DNA of 64,000 bases. It comes from Panopea generosa (lineage: Eukaryota > Mollusca > Bivalvia > Adapedonta > Hiatellidae). The notes under the pieces were generated by a model. The model did no database searches. It was not told the origin of the DNA and worked only from the letters and a program-made list of their open reading frames with translations. The stretch lies in contig CM055907.1 of assembly GCA_029582155.1 (NCBI GenBank), positions 16,314,904-16,378,903 on the forward strand, given 5' to 3'. Positions 1 to 12,154 of the stretch are shown here, one piece after another; within the stretch, counting starts at the first letter, position 1; each line of letters begins with the position of its first letter. A program made the position numbers and the translations under genes.

Positions 1-3000
1 GACACAGATGTATAGCACATATCAATCATTTTGATAGATGGTGAAGCTTGATCCTCGGGCATTTATGAAATAAAGCATACTGATGGTTATTGCCAATATG
101 TCTTCAAAATTTAGAGGCATAGTGCCTGTTTTTGTTGGGCATATTTGTTTATCTTTAAATTTGGTCTCCAGGCAACTTGTGAATTTGAGAGTTACCAAAT
201 ATCTAGCACTCTGACGGCTGGCAATGATAGCTTTCGGGAAATATGTACAACATAAAGATGTCTCATAAGCTAAATGTGGCTAACCCTTTCAATAGGGGTG
301 ACACTATAATAGACACACTCTTAACACTTTAATGTTCTGTTAACTTAACACCCCGCTAAGTGAAATAGTGTATGTTCAATATCCAATATATATCAAGTAC
401 AATGTGGCAAATGAATATATTGGTATAATGCTACCGAAAGAAAGTGTGACCTTCAATGCATTAAATTCCAATTTACGATAATTTGAACAAAACGTCTATA
501 AGTGGCGTCAAGCAAACGGTGCATTGAAAAACTTGGCCCTTTACTATAAGGTTATTGTACTATTAAAATAAAACTACTTGTACACTTATTAGTGTAAGAT
601 GTTTATTTTTTCAAATGAATATTCTTTTTAACATAAACAATAGCAAAGGATCAATACATATTGTTTCAGGCAGGGCATAGCGAAATATGTAGATGCAGTG
701 AATGATAAATGAAGGAAAATATAAAGGTTTATGAACCCATTACATGTATAAGGCTGGCCAACTGATACTGGTTTCAAAGGAAACACTGAAAAAAAACACG
801 TAACTAATTTGGAGTACCGACAGAAACTGTAACGCTTCCTGTTTAAACAATTAACCCAAAACTGACTGTGAATTATATTCTAAATTAATGATGTTATTGT
901 TTAGAGTTCTGTTGTCATATCTAGACAATACACACATACGGTATATGCAAACGCAAACCGCATCTGTATTTCTGCAAGTGAACATGGCAAAGATATTAAT
1001 TACAATGCTGTAAGCTATTCTTGGCATAAAAACAATGAGCCTGTGTTACAAACATATTGAAAACCAAGTTATATTCAGGATAAAATTGTAATTTGATGTT
1101 CTGTAGATATTGGCTTTCTCTAATACCAACTGGTGATGCTGTACGTTTTTATTTTACATGGGCTTTATGTGAAATCAGAGTTATTTTATAACAATAATAT
1201 CTTGTACACCGTTTCGAGCTGGTCAGATTATAAAATTACTGATCGCGTTATGTCCGTTGAATTGCCAGAACTTCAAGTCATGTGTAATCTAGCGCCTGCA
1301 GATTTAATTTGATAGTCACAAAACTAACACACTTAATACTAATGTATATATATGATATTTCAATTGACCAAATTAACATATCTTATTTATGACCGTTGCC
1401 TTATCCAAAATAATCTCAAGCACTGTCTCCTCTGTCACGTATGGGCGATTTAGGTCCAATACGACCCACTTAATTATATATTTGTTTTATAAGTGTTCTG
1501 CTGGCCAAAATGACCAGTTCAAAGCACGTGGGTAAATAAATACTTAAACCTGATTTGTTAAGGTAATTGTATTGAATGACTGTTTGTTAGTGACAGTGTA
1601 TTTTGAATGTCTTGTCTCCCATAGGACATATATTTTATTTTCTATACGTAAATAGAAATTTTATATTTATAAACAAGTATACAAAACAATAGCATTATCA
1701 AAATATTGTGTACATGTTTAACATTTGAACCTGTCATTCTTATGTAACAGCCCGTAATATTTGATGTATTGCATGTAACTGTATTTTGAGTGCGAGCTGT
1801 AAGTGATTGGATATCTATGAAATCTTCGGAAAGTCAAATCACTTGTCATTCGAACTATTGATCAACTTCTTTTGTTATATATTTCTTTTCTGGTGTGTTT
1901 CAGTTGATACCACTTTACAGATATATATATATATATATTAGAGCTTAAAAATCAGTATAACGGTTTTTATTTAAGATGTATAGAATCGCACAATCTAACA
2001 TTCTACAATAAGCATTCTCTTGTAAAAGCTAACAGTCTCAATGTTAATGCTGCAACTAAAAGCGGGCATTTCTTCAAATTAAATGCGCGTTTAATCATAT
2101 TTGGTAATTTTGAACTCATGATCAATATTGATAATTGCTATTCATTAAATTTAGATAATGTACTTTAGACGATCTAACAACACTAACCATAACATGAGAC
2201 ACATGCCGGACTTTCAACTTTATTGATTTTAAATTGAGAACATGTGTGATTGTAAACTATCTATCTCTGCCAACTGTCAAATATAATTAGTTTATTTCGT
2301 ATTAAATACGAGGGTTGAATGACACGTATATGAAATGTACATTTTTTTATTTTATCAGGAAATGATTGAAGTTATTAAACAAACTTATTTTATAATTTCC
2401 TCCATCAACTGATGGTCCATTTTATTAACCCGTAGGAGGGTAGAGATTGGACATCCCTCGATACACACATATTTGATAGATTGTTGAATTATGCCTCATA
2501 TTTCAAAAAAGAACTAACACATACTTACACTATTGATTCATTATTGATTACTTGGCATTCCTTTAAAGTATCTATGTGGTTGAAATGCAAATCTTCGATC
2601 TGTGGATCCAGTTTTAAAATGCGTCATGTTTGGCGAATTCTTTTTATACCCCTGAGGCACTAGCTAACGGCTGGGCCGATTGCTTGATTGGAAGATATTC
2701 AAGACTAATTCTTATCTTTTGAAAAGATCAGGAACCCGATTTACAAACTTTCGTAAGTGTCATAATATTATGCAAGTGGATTATGGAATTCCCTAATATG
2801 TTTCGTAACTTTAAATTGTACGCTAAGAAGCCCGTAAACTTACAACGTAAGTGAAACGGGCCCTTGGACAATAGTTGGTTTGTTAAGATGGGTAACTTTC
2901 TATATTTGCAAGAAATACAAATCAGACGCATTCAATTGTTTCCCATCATGCAGCAAACGGATATGATGTAAATCCTGTCACTGTGCCTCTTTTCTGATAA

Positions 3001-3083
3001 TGGTTTGCATTCAATATCACAGTCATACTGACATGAACCAGTTTTGCCATTCAGTATATGTAATAAACGGGGTGTTGTTTGTT
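1..3083. other. AT-rich stretch, no gene seen
   Basis: No convincing exon, tRNA or transposon was found here. There is a short (AT)n run near 1920-1939. Short open frames lack coding character and splice context. Around 2825-2870 a GGGCCC-containing segment next to two short near-palindromic pieces hints at a decayed element end, but I cannot assign it. Confidence 0.5.
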
Positions 3084-3133
3084 CAAGTTAATGCAATTAC
3101 GCGATTACTTAGAGACTGTTCGGTTGTCCTTGG

Positions 3134-3210
3134 AAAATGGCGGCCCTAGAAACAACATCGATCACTGATTGGTTCATCGATTTGTTTGATTGACAGCATG
3201 CGCCAGGTCA
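3134..3210 (+). promoter_or_regulatory. promoter-like YY1/CCAAT module, copy 1
   Basis: Seen: AAAATGGCGGCC, then ATCGATC, CTGATTGG, ATCGA and TTTGATTGACAGC in fixed spacing. The same 77 bases recur without gaps on the minus strand at 63644-63720, differing mainly between the motifs. Known: AAATGGCGGC is a classical YY1-type site, GATTGG is a reverse CCAAT box (NF-Y) and ATCGAT resembles DREF/BEAF-type sites. Weaker similarity continues upstream (CAAGTTAAT at 3084, TTACTTAGA at 3105). Unlike the other copy, no canonical TATA box follows; only TATACC lies near 3222. I see no convincing first exon downstream. It may be a promoter, an old promoter left after gene loss, or part of a dispersed repeat. 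Confidence 0.45.
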
Positions 3211-6080
3211 ATTGTATTGCTATACCGTCACATGAGAAGAGAAATGCCGCTGTGCCTTTTGTTGTTTTGACAATAACCGGTCTTCGAGCTACGCATGTGT
3301 ATCAATGTTGATTCACACTTCTGCATAATTATCGCGACATATTCATGATTAACAAGAATCGTATTTAGATATGGGTTTATATATTTCTATGATACTTGAT
3401 ATCATATGTCAGGACACATGTAATTGTTGTTTTGAAAGTATGAACACTGCATAAAACCATATGGTCTGGTGCTTGAATATTGAACCTGCGATCGGATTGT
3501 TGTGGGTTTAACTCTCTGTCACCCCTTCCATGTATGTTGTCTATCATCACGAAACGCTTAATATTGGTTCTTACCAAGACTACTTCGGAAATGAATTGAG
3601 TTTTAAGAGATTGTTTCATTGTCAATGTGAAAGAAAAAAAAAGAAAATAAATTTATTGTTAATTAATGAAACAATTAGATGAGAAGTACTAAGAATAATA
3701 AAAATATATCATTTTAATTTTGATATTTTTATTTCGTCAAACAATAACAAAACCATGAATATGATTTTCAGCTTGTATATTCATTTGACAGTACAGACAT
3801 AACCAGATATATACACTGTAATATTTTCCTGTATGCGATCGGCGAATCATTTAGACATTACCCATTCCGATGCGTTTATTACCGCGATACAACGGAATGA
3901 GTGTCCCTACCAATTTGTAGATAACACCGATTCAGACAGTAGTCTTGATTAAAACTGTCAGTTTTAACAGCTTACCCGTACAGAAGCAATATTGCTTAGA
4001 CAAACACGATCTGTAAATAAAGCCAGGGATATGGCACTCTATCGAGATATCTACATTCATTGACCTTCGCCGCAGCAAAGGTTAAACCTACAAGACAGTT
4101 TGCTTTTGCGTTAAGAAAGTCTTGATTTATTTAAACGAAACGTCATTTTATCTTTTGAATATTTTTGAAAACGTCCTGTTTATCATATTGTGTGAAGTGA
4201 ATCAAAAACATGTTATTGCGTTGCAAAATGAAATATGCTGATATTTAATATTTAAACAATTGTACAAAAGGATTGTATACATCGCAGAAATTAACGTAGT
4301 ACATGTATTGCAAAACTGAACATTATTCATTTAATATTGATTTACTCTTAAACTTTTTGGAGCAATGTATACATATAGGAGAAAGGAGTTGCTTACCAAA
4401 ATAGAACATGTAGATATTTAATCTACAAAATAAGTGTTGATAAAGAATATGTACATATTCGAAACGAACATATAACCAAAACTAACCATTGTTTATTTAT
4501 AAGGTTATTTTTGTTCTTATGCATGAAGAAGTAAAAGCTTTTTATTCACATTAAAGAAAAAGTTTATCAACGTATCAATACAACCGTTTACTATTGCTTA
4601 TATTTTGTTCCAAGCTTTTTTTCGATTAGTTCTACCACGATGGATTGATCATTTTTACTCAGCGACTGACGATGATATTATTGTATATGCACAAGCAGTT
4701 ATATTTGGCACAGGAATATGTCAGTTTTTTGTTGTCTACAGAAAGTACACCAGACAGCCTTTAATTCAACGACGACACAATATTTTTATCCACTACATTC
4801 AAGTGTATTATATTCTACCATAAACTTGATACAATACACAACTATGAGGGGAATTTCCTATTTATAAATTATTTATTGCCAAAAAAAGTATGAAAAGCAT
4901 TTTCATACTTATGGAACATTTTTGCAGCTAACAAACAATCTAACAAAGCGGTACTTGGCAATCAATACATCTTGCTTTATATTTATGTTATTCCGAGAAT
5001 ATTCTTTTGAAAGTCGGAGGCATTTTAAAATGTGTATAAAAATGTAGATTGCCTCATAAAAGCTGTTTATTCATAAGAAATAAACTAGTTTACGACATTG
5101 TGACAGACAAAAGATAGCTTACCGATTGCGATGAGAGAAAACAGATCATCATAAAAACAGCTTTAGCGTACGAATGACAATATATTAGGCAGGGTATGTG
5201 GTTTTATTATACCGGCTATATACTGTATAAGGCGGTGGTAATATGTTATGCCAAATATAACTGATTAGCTACTACTTAAACATTAAATATATCAAATTTG
5301 CCAAACAGATATAAAATAACAACGTTCACGTAACGAACAAATTGGCCCTCAAAACACAATAAAATGAAATCATATTTCTTTTGCAAAAGTTGATGATTTT
5401 ATTTTAAAAATACAATATGAAACTGCACTGCCTACAGAAGTTTGATGTCCGATATAGGAGTAACATGGCTTTGAAAAATAAAACTTTGTTAATCGTCTTT
5501 AATTTTCCTAGGGTGGTCTCCAGTTATGTTATAATGGCGTGCTTCTCTGGTAATCCAACCTTACGACTTATCATTAGACAACTTGTTATTTTGTCTTATA
5601 AAATTATATAACATATAACTTAGCCTATTGAAACTATAGTCCTAAGCAATTAAAATATACTTGATAAGACATCGAACCAAATGATTCAGAAATGTGCTAT
5701 TACATTTACAAAAAACTGGTATAATTATGAACAAAACATAAATAATAGTTTAGGATATGTTGTTCAAATTTTATTGATTTTTGTAATCAGAAAATATGAT
5801 AAAACTATCAGTAAAGTAGAAGATATTATTTATCTTATTTCATTGAAACTCTTTTACTGTTTTAATCATTTTGTTCCCAGTTTATTTTCATGTTTGTTAT
5901 AATTACTATTCAACATCTTTCCGAGAAATAACTTCACGATAAAAGAAAGCATTTAATAATATGTACGATTTCTTCTTCGAATATTCATAAGATAAAATGC
6001 ATGTAAATGAGAGTCGAAATAACGTATGCTTATATTTAACTCAATCGAAAATAATTTTCGGTTTAAAGCGACATAACCAG
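3211..6080. other. AT-rich stretch, no gene seen
   Basis: A perfect 11-bp inverted repeat with a 3-base loop lies at 4886-4910. One plus-strand open stretch ending at 4823 follows a pyrimidine-rich TTTTTTTCGATTAG that could act as an acceptor, but its protein is not recognisable. Nothing else is supported. Confidence 0.45.
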
Positions 6081-6089
6081 TTTTTACAG

Positions 6090-6605
6090 ATATTTTTCTG
6101 TAAAGATAAAATACACATTGTTTATGGATGACAAACATTTTCATGCATTGTCATGACCTTCAATGCCTTTATCTCAGCTTAAAGAACGAATAAATCGTGT
6201 TTGAAATCTAGATTAACTGATCAGTACATGCAATTTTATTATGCACATTTGCTGCTTCGCTGGCAGAATTAATCGTAAAAGTTCCAATTCAATCGTACAT
6301 ACTCGGCCAATTGTAGTCGCCAGATATGTGCAAAGATATAAACAAATACTTATATGGGCATTTCTTTTTTTTCATTTCGAACGACATATCCACTATGCAA
6401 TGTAGGGATATGGTATAAATCTTAAAGTTAACCTCTTATCCGGATTTAATCGATGATGGCTGGATATTTCCAGACGTTTACGGATATAACTACTTATTCA
6501 TTTACGTTATCCAGGGTATGGTCTGATTCAATTTTCGGCGATAATAGCCAGTTTAAGGATAAAATGGAGATGAACAATGACTACTATATTCTGCACCAGA
6601 CATGA
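6090..6605 (+). repeat. dispersed unknown repeat, pair member 1
   Basis: This segment aligns along its length with 27030-27735. Shared stretches include AATAAATCGTGTTT, ATTTAATCGATG, CGATAATAGC and TGCACCAGACATGATC. No open frame is shared, no terminal repeat is obvious, and the class is unknown. The partner carries an additional insertion of about 160 bp. The two copies have diverged by many substitutions and small indels, so the duplication is old. Confidence 0.6.
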
Positions 6606-6834
6606 TCCAGATAGTCGCAATTTATAACAAACAATACAATTATAACATTTTTATTGATTTGAAGAAAAGTACTGGTTTAGCCACATTTAAAGTAATATTT
6701 ATCATTTCATTTCGAAATCCTATTCTCGTCGTCGTTAGTACTGAACATGTTTTGGAAAATTTAATTCGTTTTAAATTAAATTTAAAATATTATTTAGTTC
6801 GTTCTTTTAAAGTGAATTATTTTCTTCTTCGCGA

Positions 6835-7085
6835 ATCTAACTGTGTCAGACTATGATTGGCAATATCATCTACAGTACGTTTCTGTCACTTTACGTTATA
6901 TCAACAAAAATTATTCTCAGAGGTAGTTCTTCAGTATCATTGCTTGTTTGTTTTCCGTAATGATTACATGAACATTTCAGGCTGTTGATGCACATTTTAC
7001 AGAGGAAATGGGAAACACCTCATAAACAAAAAGGTTGGCATTCAAAAAAATCGTAATAAGGGTTGCCGGTAATTTATAGACCGAA
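6835..7085 (+). repeat. duplicated segment, copy 1 (5' part)
   Basis: Similar in order and orientation to 9905-10165. Shared words include AATCTAACTGTGTCA, TTTCTGTCACTTTACG and GGAAACACCTCATAAA. A second similar block, 8300-8385 here and 10570-10660 there, follows in the same order, so both are parts of one duplicated unit or two copies of one element. The first copy is longer because it contains a SINE and other sequence. Confidence 0.55.
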
Positions 7086-7276
7086 GTTAAGAATGCTTGC
7101 TTGTTACTGAATACCGATAAGAAACTTTCATTGTGCAACGCAAAACGTTTCTAAGATCCGACATTTTTAATTGCTATTTTTTGTTTAATAGATAATGGCA
7201 ATGGTGAGTCAGCGTATTTGAAATTGAGGGAAATCATGTTTTTTAACACTTGTCAAACTTCTTCATTAATTTCATT

Positions 7277-7567
7277 CGGGCCCAATTTGCTCAGTCGGTT
7301 ATGCGTTTTCAATCTAAGGGTCGTGAGTTCGAATCCCCGCCCGGTCACAATTTCCATGATGGTTTATATATGACAATGTGTCTCATTACCATTTGTCTGT
7401 CGCCACTGATTCAAGTGAACAAGTTATCAATAATTTGCAGAAATTGTGTTTGCTCGAGTACTTTTCAACCTTTCAGGATCCCAGGAAACATTGGTTAGGT
7501 TAACTGATCGTCTGTTAGCCCTCGATGGAAAAGAAATGACGCTAAATCTTAAATTAATCAATCAATC
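7277..7567 (+). mobile_element. tRNA-headed SINE, family 1
   Basis: The tRNA-like head shows an A box (TTGCTCAGTCGG) and a B box (GAGTTCGAATCC) at normal tRNA spacing. The body runs through CTCGAGTAC and AGGATCCCAGGAAAC to the 3' part TCTGTTAGCCCTCGATGG and ends in a short AATCAATCAA tail. The same order is seen in the copies at 39.3, 55.1 and 56.7 kb and in a 3' fragment at 59.2 kb. Known: such RNA polymerase III elements move using LINE machinery and encode no protein. This copy is nearly complete and is inserted in the duplicated segment 6835-8385. Confidence 0.85.
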
Positions 7568-8299
7568 AACCACTGATTTTAATATGCGTTAAATCTCTCT
7601 TTCATGATGTATGTATTCAAAGCATAGCCATCGATAGCGCCAATTTGTTTAAAATTTTATTTTTCGACGAAAAGCCCCGGGCACGAATACTTTTTTACTT
7701 TTAAATTTATGCATTCTTACGCGCTTACAACGGCGGTAACATTTCCAGTCCTGTTATTTACTTGAGAAGTCGTTTTAAACCGTAAAAAAAAGTTTATCGT
7801 GAAGATCGGAATTATAAGGATTCAATTGATTTTTTCTGATTTTTATGCATCTGTAAAGAATGTCGAATCAAGCACAAATCTTATTAAAAGTCCGAATCTT
7901 TATGCGATCTGTACATGATTTGACCTGTTTTTACACAATGGGCATGCATAACCACAGACAAATTATATTATAATATAATAAAGAATTACTATTGGTACAT
8001 GGAGAGTGGTAATTGCGTTATTTTAACAATGCATAAATTGCAATTGGTCGTAGATAATCAAAATTCATATATAATTCTACCGCTGAGCAATGTTTAAGTG
8101 CAGAATTGTATTGTCAATCCATTTATTTCAATTATAAGAAAAATATGCCAACACCTCAAATAACGTGTTCGTATTATTGTTTGAAGCTTACCCAAACACA
8201 TTCCAGTCATGTTACCAATGTGTTCAGATATTTCTTTATTTCGATATGAGATATATATGGAAGGAATTCTTATTTCAAATATATTTTTGTTTCTACATT

Positions 8300-8385
8300 T
8301 TTTAATATATTTGCAAGGAACTTAATGTTAACAGAATAATTGGAAGTATTTTAAGTAGTCAAACAGTATTGTTCACTTTCAGATT
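8300..8385 (+). repeat. duplicated segment, copy 1 (3' part)
   Basis: Shares TTTGCAAGGAA followed by TTAATGTTAA-type sequence and a matched run of about 80 bases with 10570-10660. With 6835-7085 it forms one colinear pair. Confidence 0.4.
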
Positions 8386-8594
8386 AAATTAGTTTCAAAA
8401 ATATGATTCTGAACAATCTATATGTACTTGAAGCTTAAGTATTTTATAATGGTTTCATTTCTTTTTACCATACTGACCATTTAACGAATCAGTTTAAGTA
8501 TATTCTTCATTCTGTTTCCAGTTGTTATGGTGATCTGTTCACTGAGCTGTAGCCTGCAGCAGTTGATCTCTCGTTTAGTATAGGAGACGTTACA

Positions 8595-8745
8595 ATTGTG
8601 GAGCGCATGCTCCAGTGTTAGGGCACCGAACCCATGATTGGAGGGTCGTGAGTTCGACACCCCTCTCATCCAATACGCCTTTGAGTGGTGTCCTTGAGAA
8701 AGACATTCTCCTACATATAATAAGTACTTAATTTCTTAATTCAGG
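8595..8745 (+). mobile_element. tRNA-headed SINE, family 2, degraded
   Basis: A B-box-like GTGAGTTCGACACC follows a tRNA-like GTTAGGGCACC. The downstream TGTCCTTGAGAAAGACATT matches the family-2 body seen at 56.0 kb (TTCTTGAGTAAGATA) and 44.8 kb. The 3' part is decayed. Confidence 0.5.
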
Positions 8746-9109
8746 ATTATTAGTATGTAAGTCCTTACATTCTTTATGGCGAATATCAGTTTCACTTAAT
8801 TGCGTGTTTGTTTTTACTTTAAGGAAAATGGCTCGGAATTTTCAGGCGTTTTATGTTCGTATCTTAATATAAAGTTGTATGCGTTTTAGGAGAGCATTAT
8901 CCGTGTTGCAGTATTGTATTAAAGAACGCATGCAAATCATAAAAACAATTATATATGCTTCACATACTAAAACAACCATTACGCCATTTGTTATGCCAAA
9001 CCTTTGGCTATTTCCGAAATAAAGTGAAAAATACAGTTTATTTTTGAAATTCGAAACCTACGATTATACAATATGGATATACATATAACGTGTAGTGTAT
9101 TTTATTCAA

Positions 9110-9590
9110 ACTTAAAAGACGTATGATATGAGTTTTCAAACTTTTAAAATTGGCTAAATATGATATAATATTTTCCATTTTGTCATGCCTATACATACTT
9201 ACTGTCCTAGTATAAGGATCATATTTAAACATGCCAAAAATGATATATTGAAAGAGATATTCCAACTTGTTTTGCGCGCATAGGCTAGACTAAAATATTT
9301 TCCCGCTTAATTTAAAATGTATTTTATGATGTATCAGATGAGTCACGTGGTTTCATTTTGTTTTCCTGTTCATCTATCGTACTAGTTTATTTAAATATTA
9401 TAGACTTATCTTGGAAAGGGTCTGCATGGCGAGGTGATCGTTGTCAAGCAGTATTTAAGTACTGTCTATTTTTAGAACTGGGACATCGTGTCAAGTTTAC
9501 CATTCCGATTAAAATATCGATTTTGTCAGGTTTTGGTGTATTTGATATGTTGCCAATACCCCTGCGGACTAACCTTTTTAAAGGCATTAC
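9110..9590 (+). repeat. dispersed unknown repeat family R5, copy A
   Basis: One of five related segments in the window (others at 15530-16060, 18380-18640, 43735-43965 and 53740-54200). Shared words are AAAATTGGCTA, a run around ATGCCAAAA...TATTGAAA..GATATTCC, and AAAATATCGATTTTGTCA near the end. No open frame is conserved between copies, so the 91-codon open stretch inside this copy is probably not a gene. It could be a non-autonomous DNA element or old LINE 3' sequence. Confidence 0.6.
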
Positions 9591-9904
9591 CAACCTAAAA
9601 ACTCCCATAGAAATGCAGCTGTGGAACCGGTAGCCTCTATAAAAGAGCTACTTGACTTTAACAGCCACATTTACTATATACTATTAACTTGTTTAAAGCA
9701 ACAATCTGTCTTAAAAAGTCACTTTTGCTCCTTTCCTTGACCGGCTGTTTAGGATAGTTTTGACTGTAAATGTAGCATTATGAACATATTTTCACTCCAG
9801 TAAAACATAATTGTTTATATAATCTTTATATTTATTTAGCATATATTATATTTTCATAAGTTCATATCAGTTTTAATAAATGTACTCGTTCATTGCTCAC
9901 GTCC

Positions 9905-10165
9905 TTCATCGCCAATCTAACTGTGTCAAAACCTGATTGGTAACAGTATCATCAATGAGTATTGTTTCTGTCACTTTACGTTATATCAACACAAGTGGTA
10001 CTTGGAAGTTATACTTCAGTATGATTGCTTGTTTGTCTTCCGTAATGATTATGTGAATACTTCCAGGCATATTGATGCGCATTTTACTGAAGAAATAGGA
10101 AACACCTCATAAATAAAGCATGATAGTCAAGCTCGGAAATAAGGGGTTTCGGTAATTTTAGAATT
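9905..10165 (+). repeat. duplicated segment, copy 2 (5' part)
   Basis: Partner of 6835-7085 (see there). It retains the same order of shared words, with a few percent indels and more substitutions. Confidence 0.55.
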
Positions 10166-10569
10166 AGCTGTTACATGACGCGCTTCTTCAAATGTTTGCA
10201 ATGTACTCAATAAGTTTCAAAACCAGAATTGTTTCTTTGTTTTTAAACAATTCATTATACTTTATCAAGTCGTATGTAATTCTAGCGATGGTAAATGCGT
10301 AAAAAAATGTTATATGACTCCGGAAAGAGATTGGGTGCATCATTGATTCAGGTTTTACTGCTGACCGTCCATAATGCGGTGTCCTGTGGTTGTCGTCTCC
10401 TATGTCTGTTGATTCTTTACTCATTATTATTGCTATATTTTAAATATTATTTTAATTGTCTCTACCTGTAATATCTATATGTATACATGTATTATAAGTT
10501 ACATGTGTGGCAAAGATTCTGAGATAGAGGTTTACACAATAAAATGCTACAATAAATGAATTATAGTTT

Positions 10570-10660
10570 TTGTTCCTTTTAATAGATTTGCAAGGAAGTT
10601 GGTGTTAAAGACGGTCTGTAGGGTACATTTAAATAGGTTATAAGAACAGTAGTTGTCACA
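10570..10660 (+). repeat. duplicated segment, copy 2 (3' part)
   Basis: Partner of 8300-8385. It lies about 650 bp after the 5' block here, against about 1450 bp in copy 1. Confidence 0.4.
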
Positions 10661-11104
10661 TTAAAGTATATGATGTTGAGTTGAGTTGATTTGAGTTTTT
10701 ATATATTACCTTTTAATTGATCATTTACTTTGGCTTTCTCAGTTTTATTTATTTTTTAAAATGTCCTTGCATAAGGCATTAATCATGTTCAAAGGTACCG
10801 TGTGTTATATGCCATTCACCTTAAATTACACTCACGGTTTATTTTCGTATTTTTTCTGAAGAACACCTGATGCATAATACTTAAATAATCTCTATTAAAA
10901 TACAGGACATGAATAAATCAAACACACATCAAGTCTTGTAAGAATACAGCAAATATGTGCGAATTTGAAATGGTTGGGTTAATTTCTGACGTTGGGAAAC
11001 AAAGAGTTATTCACCACGTTTACTTTCAAATCTGAAATATATATTAACACATGATTAGTTTTTTTGTTGTTTTTTTAATAGTTTATAACATCATTTAACA
11101 CATG

Positions 11105-11404
11105 TGGCATATTAAGATATATTGGTGGAGGAAGACCTCAGATTGAGCAGAAGCACCGTCCTTCCGCAAGTACACTGTAACTGAAAACTTTCACAAATAA
11201 AGTTAGTTGTAGCGAACGGGACTCGAACTTACGACCTAAACGGTGAGACGTAATGCATCTGAGTAGACCACCGTCCTTCGACAGTTAACTGGAGAACATT
11301 CTCACATAATGTTTTTGGGGATAGCGGGACCCGAACCTACGACCTTAGTGATGAAAGGTAAATGATCATGAGACGGTCCTTAGACCACTCGGCTACGAAG
11401 GACC
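11105..11404 (-). mobile_element. dimeric tRNA-Leu/Ser-like SINE, family 3
   Basis: Read on the minus strand, a tRNA-like head starts near 11404 with TAGCCGAGTGGTCTAAGGAC (A box of the long-variable-arm type) and TAGGTTCGGGTCCCGC (B box). A body follows, then a second, more decayed head (AAGTTCGAGTCCCG) and a second body ending CTGAGGTCTTCCTCCACC. It is therefore two family-3 units head to tail. Single copies lie at 33.0 and 37.5 kb. Confidence 0.75.
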
Positions 11405-12101
11405 CCAACACATGATTAGAGAAAGCTGAACTCCTCGTGTATGTTACATTAATAAAAAACATTGAGTTTCACCGCCGTAACAGAGTATAATGTGTCAGTA
11501 TATTTTATCATGTAATCAAGTGTATTGTCTTATGTACGTATCTATATCACATATAATTATCGAAAGTATCGTCAAGACTTTTTCTTCTATTTTTCTGTAT
11601 TAAATCCATGGAAACGTATTATTTTTACACGTTACGTCTTAAAATCTAAGTTTTGAATTATTAAAAAAATAATAATTCAAAGAAATGTGTTTCTTTAAAT
11701 ATATTAATTTCACATAAATTCACACATATTTTCACAAAGTTAGGAATGTGAAGTAGACACCTGGTCGGATGAAGTTTATCACGTCAACATATAGATATAC
11801 ATGTAACTGTCTATATTAAACGTTACTTGTCAATTTTACTGAGAAGAACACGTGTGTTTAGCGTTTCTTATCAAAAGTGTGTTTTAATCTTTATTCTAAA
11901 GCACGAGTAGTTCAAACGTACTCGTAGATTACTTATCATAGTTTATGTTTACTGTTTGAAATTATCTAACAAAGCTTTTACAGGAATATACATCCATGAA
12001 CAGTATTGAAACACAGGTATTGTATAAAAACGTTTCACAACAACTTAATCATATATTAAACGAAACTCCAGTAAAAGGCTTTTAGACTTATAAGACCCCG
12101 G

Positions 12102-12102
<1 letters not shown>
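11405..12102. other. AT-rich stretch, no feature
   Basis: No exon, repeat or RNA gene recognised. Confidence 0.5.

Positions 12103-12152
<50 letters not shown>
12103..12152 (+). repeat. (TG)25 microsatellite
   Basis: Uninterrupted dinucleotide run. The open frame through it is an artefact. Confidence 0.97.

Positions 12153-12154
<2 letters not shown>

Noticed and set aside
3377-3625. Minus-strand ORF with a GDRELNPQQ-type peptide
   Set aside because: Resembles translations of degenerate SINE sequence; no second supporting signal.
4605-4823. Possible exon after a pyrimidine-rich acceptor
   Set aside because: The peptide contains no recognisable domain and the frame has no ATG start. Single acceptor-like sites are expected by chance in T-rich DNA.
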